Origin: Casp-actino8 sp046082625
Lineage (GTDB): Bacteria > Actinomycetota > Acidimicrobiia > Acidimicrobiales > Ilumatobacteraceae
NCBI GenBank assembly: GCA_046082625.1
Contig: JBJTYE010000152.1
Location: forward strand, 1 to 7,335
Direction of reading: 5' to 3'
DNA length: 7,335 nt
The number at the start of each line of letters is the position of its first letter. The stretch's first letter is position 1. Shown piece after piece: positions 5,124-7,335 of the stretch. The notes under the pieces were generated by a model. The model searched no databases. It was not told where the DNA came from and worked only from the letters and a program-made list of their open reading frames with translations. The position numbers were made by a program, and so were the translations under genes.

Positions 5124-7335
5124 ATGGCAACTTCGCCCGGTGACGACATTCCCTCCATGCGCTACACCGCCGCGTTGGCCCGGGACATCGAACAGAGATG
5201 GCAGGACCGCTGGGACGCCGACGGAACCTTCGAGGCCCCGAATCCGGCCGGACCTCTGGGAGAGCCCGACAAGGTGGCCGGTCGTCCCAAGTTGTTCGTC
5301 ATGGACATGTTCCCGTACCCGAGCGGAGCCGGACTGCACGTCGGCCACCCGTTGGGCTACATCGCCACCGACGTCTACTCCCGCTACAAGCGCATGACCG
5401 GGTACAACGTCCTGCACGCGCTGGGGTACGACAGCTTCGGTCTCCCGGCCGAACAGCACGCGATTGCCACCGGCGTCCATCCGCGGGTCAACACCGAGTC
5501 CAACGTGGCCACCATGCGTCGGCAGTTGCGCCGTCTCGGTCTGGGACACGACATGCGTCGCAGCGTCAGCACCACCGACGAAGAGTTCTACCGCTGGACG
5601 CAATGGATCTTCCTGCAGATCTTCAACAGTTGGTACGACGAGGATCAGGGCCGTGCCCGTCCCATCGCCGAGCTCGTCCAGGCGTACGCCAATGGAGGGT
5701 TGGCCACGCCTGACGGACGACCCTGGACATCTCTGTCGGAGTTCGAACGACACGCCGCCATCGACGCCCGACGACTGGCGTATTTGTCCGAGGCGCCCGT
5801 CAACTGGTGTCCGGGACTCGGCACCATCCTGGCCAACGAAGAAGTCACCGCCGACGGACGCAGCGACATCGGCAACTATCCGGTCTTCAAGAAGTCCATG
5901 CGTCAATGGATGATGCGCATCACCGCCTACGCCGATCGCCTCCTCGGCGACCTCGATCGACTGGACTGGCCCGAACCCATCAAGTTGATGCAGCGGAACT
6001 GGATCGGACGCAGCGAAGGAGCGCGAGTCTCCTTCGGGTCGCCGGCCGGGACCATCGACGTCTTCACCACGCGTCCCGACACGTTGTTCGGCGCCACTTT
6101 CATGGTGCTGTCACCCGAACACCCGTTGGTCGATGCCCTCACCGTTGCCGACCGACGCAACGCTGTCGAGGACTATCGCCGCGCCGCGGCCGCCAAGACC
6201 CAGATGGATCGCACCGATGACACCCGCGACAAGACCGGAGTCTTCTTGGGGACCCATGCCGTCAATCCCGTGAACGGCGCGAAGATCCCGATCTGGATCG
6301 CCGATTACGTTCTCATGGGCTACGGAACCGGGGCCATCATGGCCGTGCCCTGCGGGGATCAGCGGGACTTCGAATTCGCCCGGCGATTCGACCTGAGCAT
6401 TGCCCCTATCCAGGAACCGCCCGCGGCGTGGTTCACCGAACGCGGTCTCGCCCCCCAGAACGGCACCGCGGTGGACACGGCGACCTGGCCGGAAGCCTTC
6501 GTCGGCGACGGCGTCTACATCAATTCGACCTCCACGGCGTTCGGGATCGACGGCATCTCCTCGGTGGAGGAAGGCAAGCGAGTCGTCACCGATTGGCTGG
6601 TCGCCAACGGCGTCGGCGAGAAGACCGTCACCTACAAACTGCGGGATTGGCTCTTCAGCCGTCAGCGCTACTGGGGCGAGCCCTTCCCCATCGTCTACGA
6701 CGAGAGCGATCGACCGATCGCCCTCCCCGACGCCATGCTCCCGGTGCTCCTCCCCGAACTGGAAGATTTCAAGCCCCAAGCCCTCGACCCCGACGACGAT
6801 GTCACCGACCCCATTCCCCCGTTGGCCCGCAGTGCCGCCTGGCGAAATGTGACCCTCGATCTCGGCGATGGACCGAAGTCGTATCGACGCGAGATCAACG
6901 TCATGCCCCAGTGGGCCGGCTCGTGTTGGTACGAACTGCGCTACCTGGACCCGACGAACGATGCGGCACTCGTCGACCCTGCCGTGGAGAAGTACTGGAT
7001 GGGACCGGCCGATGGCCGTGACGGGCGAACCGGTCACACCGGCGGCGTGGATCTGTACGTCGGAGGCGTCGAACACGCCGTACTCCACTTGCTCTATTCG
7101 CGGTTCTGGCACAAAGTTCTCTTCGACCTGGGACACGTGTCCAGTTCCGAACCCTTCCATCGTCTCTTCAATCAGGGGTACATCCAGGCCTACGCCTACC
7201 GCGATCCCCGCGGCCAGCCCGTTCCGGCCGGCGACGTGGTCGAACGTGACGGCTCGTATTGGTACGAGGGTGAAGAAGTCCAGCGCGAGTACGGCAAGAT
7301 GGGCAAGAGCCTGAAGAACATCGTCACCCCCGACG
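5124..7335 (+). CDS. leuS: Leucyl-tRNA synthetase, 3' partial
   Basis: Class I aminoacyl-tRNA synthetase charging tRNA-Leu with leucine in the cytosol. The frame is open from 5124 to the window end, giving 737 codons; full-length actinobacterial proteins are around 950-970 residues, so the anticodon-binding and C-terminal parts lie outside. The HIGH-type motif HVGHP is at 72-76. The editing (CP1) domain has TTRPDT (315-320) and GTGAIMAVP (401-409), then CGDQRDF, which keeps the conserved Asp (D412) that anchors the amino group of mischarged leucine. RDWLFSRQRYWGEPFP (507-522) re-enters the catalytic core. The KMSKS-type motif reads KMGKS (725-729), as I recall for actinobacterial enzymes. The NWCPGLGT stretch (227-234) keeps one Cys and lacks the later Cys pair of the E. 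coli zinc module. IFNSWYD and RPIAELVQAY are also actinobacterial in style. The ATG at 5124 is chosen because no start codon lies in frame just upstream and a -10 box sits six bases before it; 5157 is an alternative. Confidence 0.97.
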   Translation, partial: MATSPGDDIPSMRYTAALARDIEQRWQDRWDADGTFEAPNPAGPLGEPDKVAGRPKLFVMDMFPYPSGAGLHVGHPLGYIATDVYSRYKRMTGYNVLHALGYDSFGLPAEQHAIATGVHPRVNTESNVATMRRQLRRLGLGHDMRRSVSTTDEEFYRWTQWIFLQIFNSWYDEDQGRARPIAELVQAYANGGLATPDGRPWTSLSEFERHAAIDARRLAYLSEAPVNWCPGLGTILANEEVTADGRSDIGNYPVFKKSMRQWMMRITAYADRLLGDLDRLDWPEPIKLMQRNWIGRSEGARVSFGSPAGTIDVFTTRPDTLFGATFMVLSPEHPLVDALTVADRRNAVEDYRRAAAAKTQMDRTDDTRDKTGVFLGTHAVNPVNGAKIPIWIADYVLMGYGTGAIMAVPCGDQRDFEFARRFDLSIAPIQEPPAAWFTERGLAPQNGTAVDTATWPEAFVGDGVYINSTSTAFGIDGISSVEEGKRVVTDWLVANGVGEKTVTYKLRDWLFSRQRYWGEPFPIVYDESDRPIALPDAMLPVLLPELEDFKPQALDPDDDVTDPIPPLARSAAWRNVTLDLGDGPKSYRREINVMPQWAGSCWYELRYLDPTNDAALVDPAVEKYWMGPADGRDGRTGHTGGVDLYVGGVEHAVLHLLYSRFWHKVLFDLGHVSSSEPFHRLFNQGYIQAYAYRDPRGQPVPAGDVVERDGSYWYEGEEVQREYGKMGKSLKNIVTPD

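Noticed and set aside
4977..5906. A 309-codon minus-strand frame opposite the start of leuS
   Set aside because: It is antisense to well-conserved leuS sequence and has no domain or ribosome binding site that I can see. It is a shadow.

Overview
The window is high-GC DNA with dense gene packing. It carries an actinobacterial-type leucyl-tRNA synthetase, an actinobacterial-type PAC2 protein and a probable F420-dependent luciferase-like oxidoreductase. Together these point to Actinomycetota. A lineage such as Acidimicrobiia is my best guess, but this is inference from the gene set and not from any search.

Layout. (1) Positions 3-2959, + strand: a tight three-gene run. It holds a phosphotransferase of the ACAD10/11 N-terminal type (cut by the window start), a PAC2-family protein overlapping it by ATGA, and a TIGR03617-type F420-dependent oxidoreductase 15 bases further on with a strong ribosome binding site. 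(2) Positions 3049-3270, + strand: an undescribed 73-codon ORF with a near-perfect Shine-Dalgarno and one predicted membrane segment. It sits 89 bases behind the oxidoreductase and may be the last gene of the run. (3) Positions 3259-4983, - strand: a fatty acyl-AMP/CoA ligase whose last 12 bases overlap the end of the small ORF. (4) Positions 4984-5123: a short divergent promoter region. (5) Positions 5124-7335, + strand: leuS, cut by the window end just after its KMSKS-type motif.

How the parts fit. The kinase, the oxidoreductase and the adenylating ligase would all suit fatty-acid or other lipid/acyl metabolism. The PAC2 protein has no known biochemical role in bacteria. leuS is a housekeeping gene whose start looks leaderless: a TAnnnT -10 box ends six bases before the ATG and there is no Shine-Dalgarno.

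I saw no RNA genes, CRISPR array, insertion sequence or phage gene. No multi-gene system of a clearly new kind is visible. The most novel items are the small membrane-protein candidate with its convergent overlap, and the coupled kinase-PAC2-oxidoreductase run.
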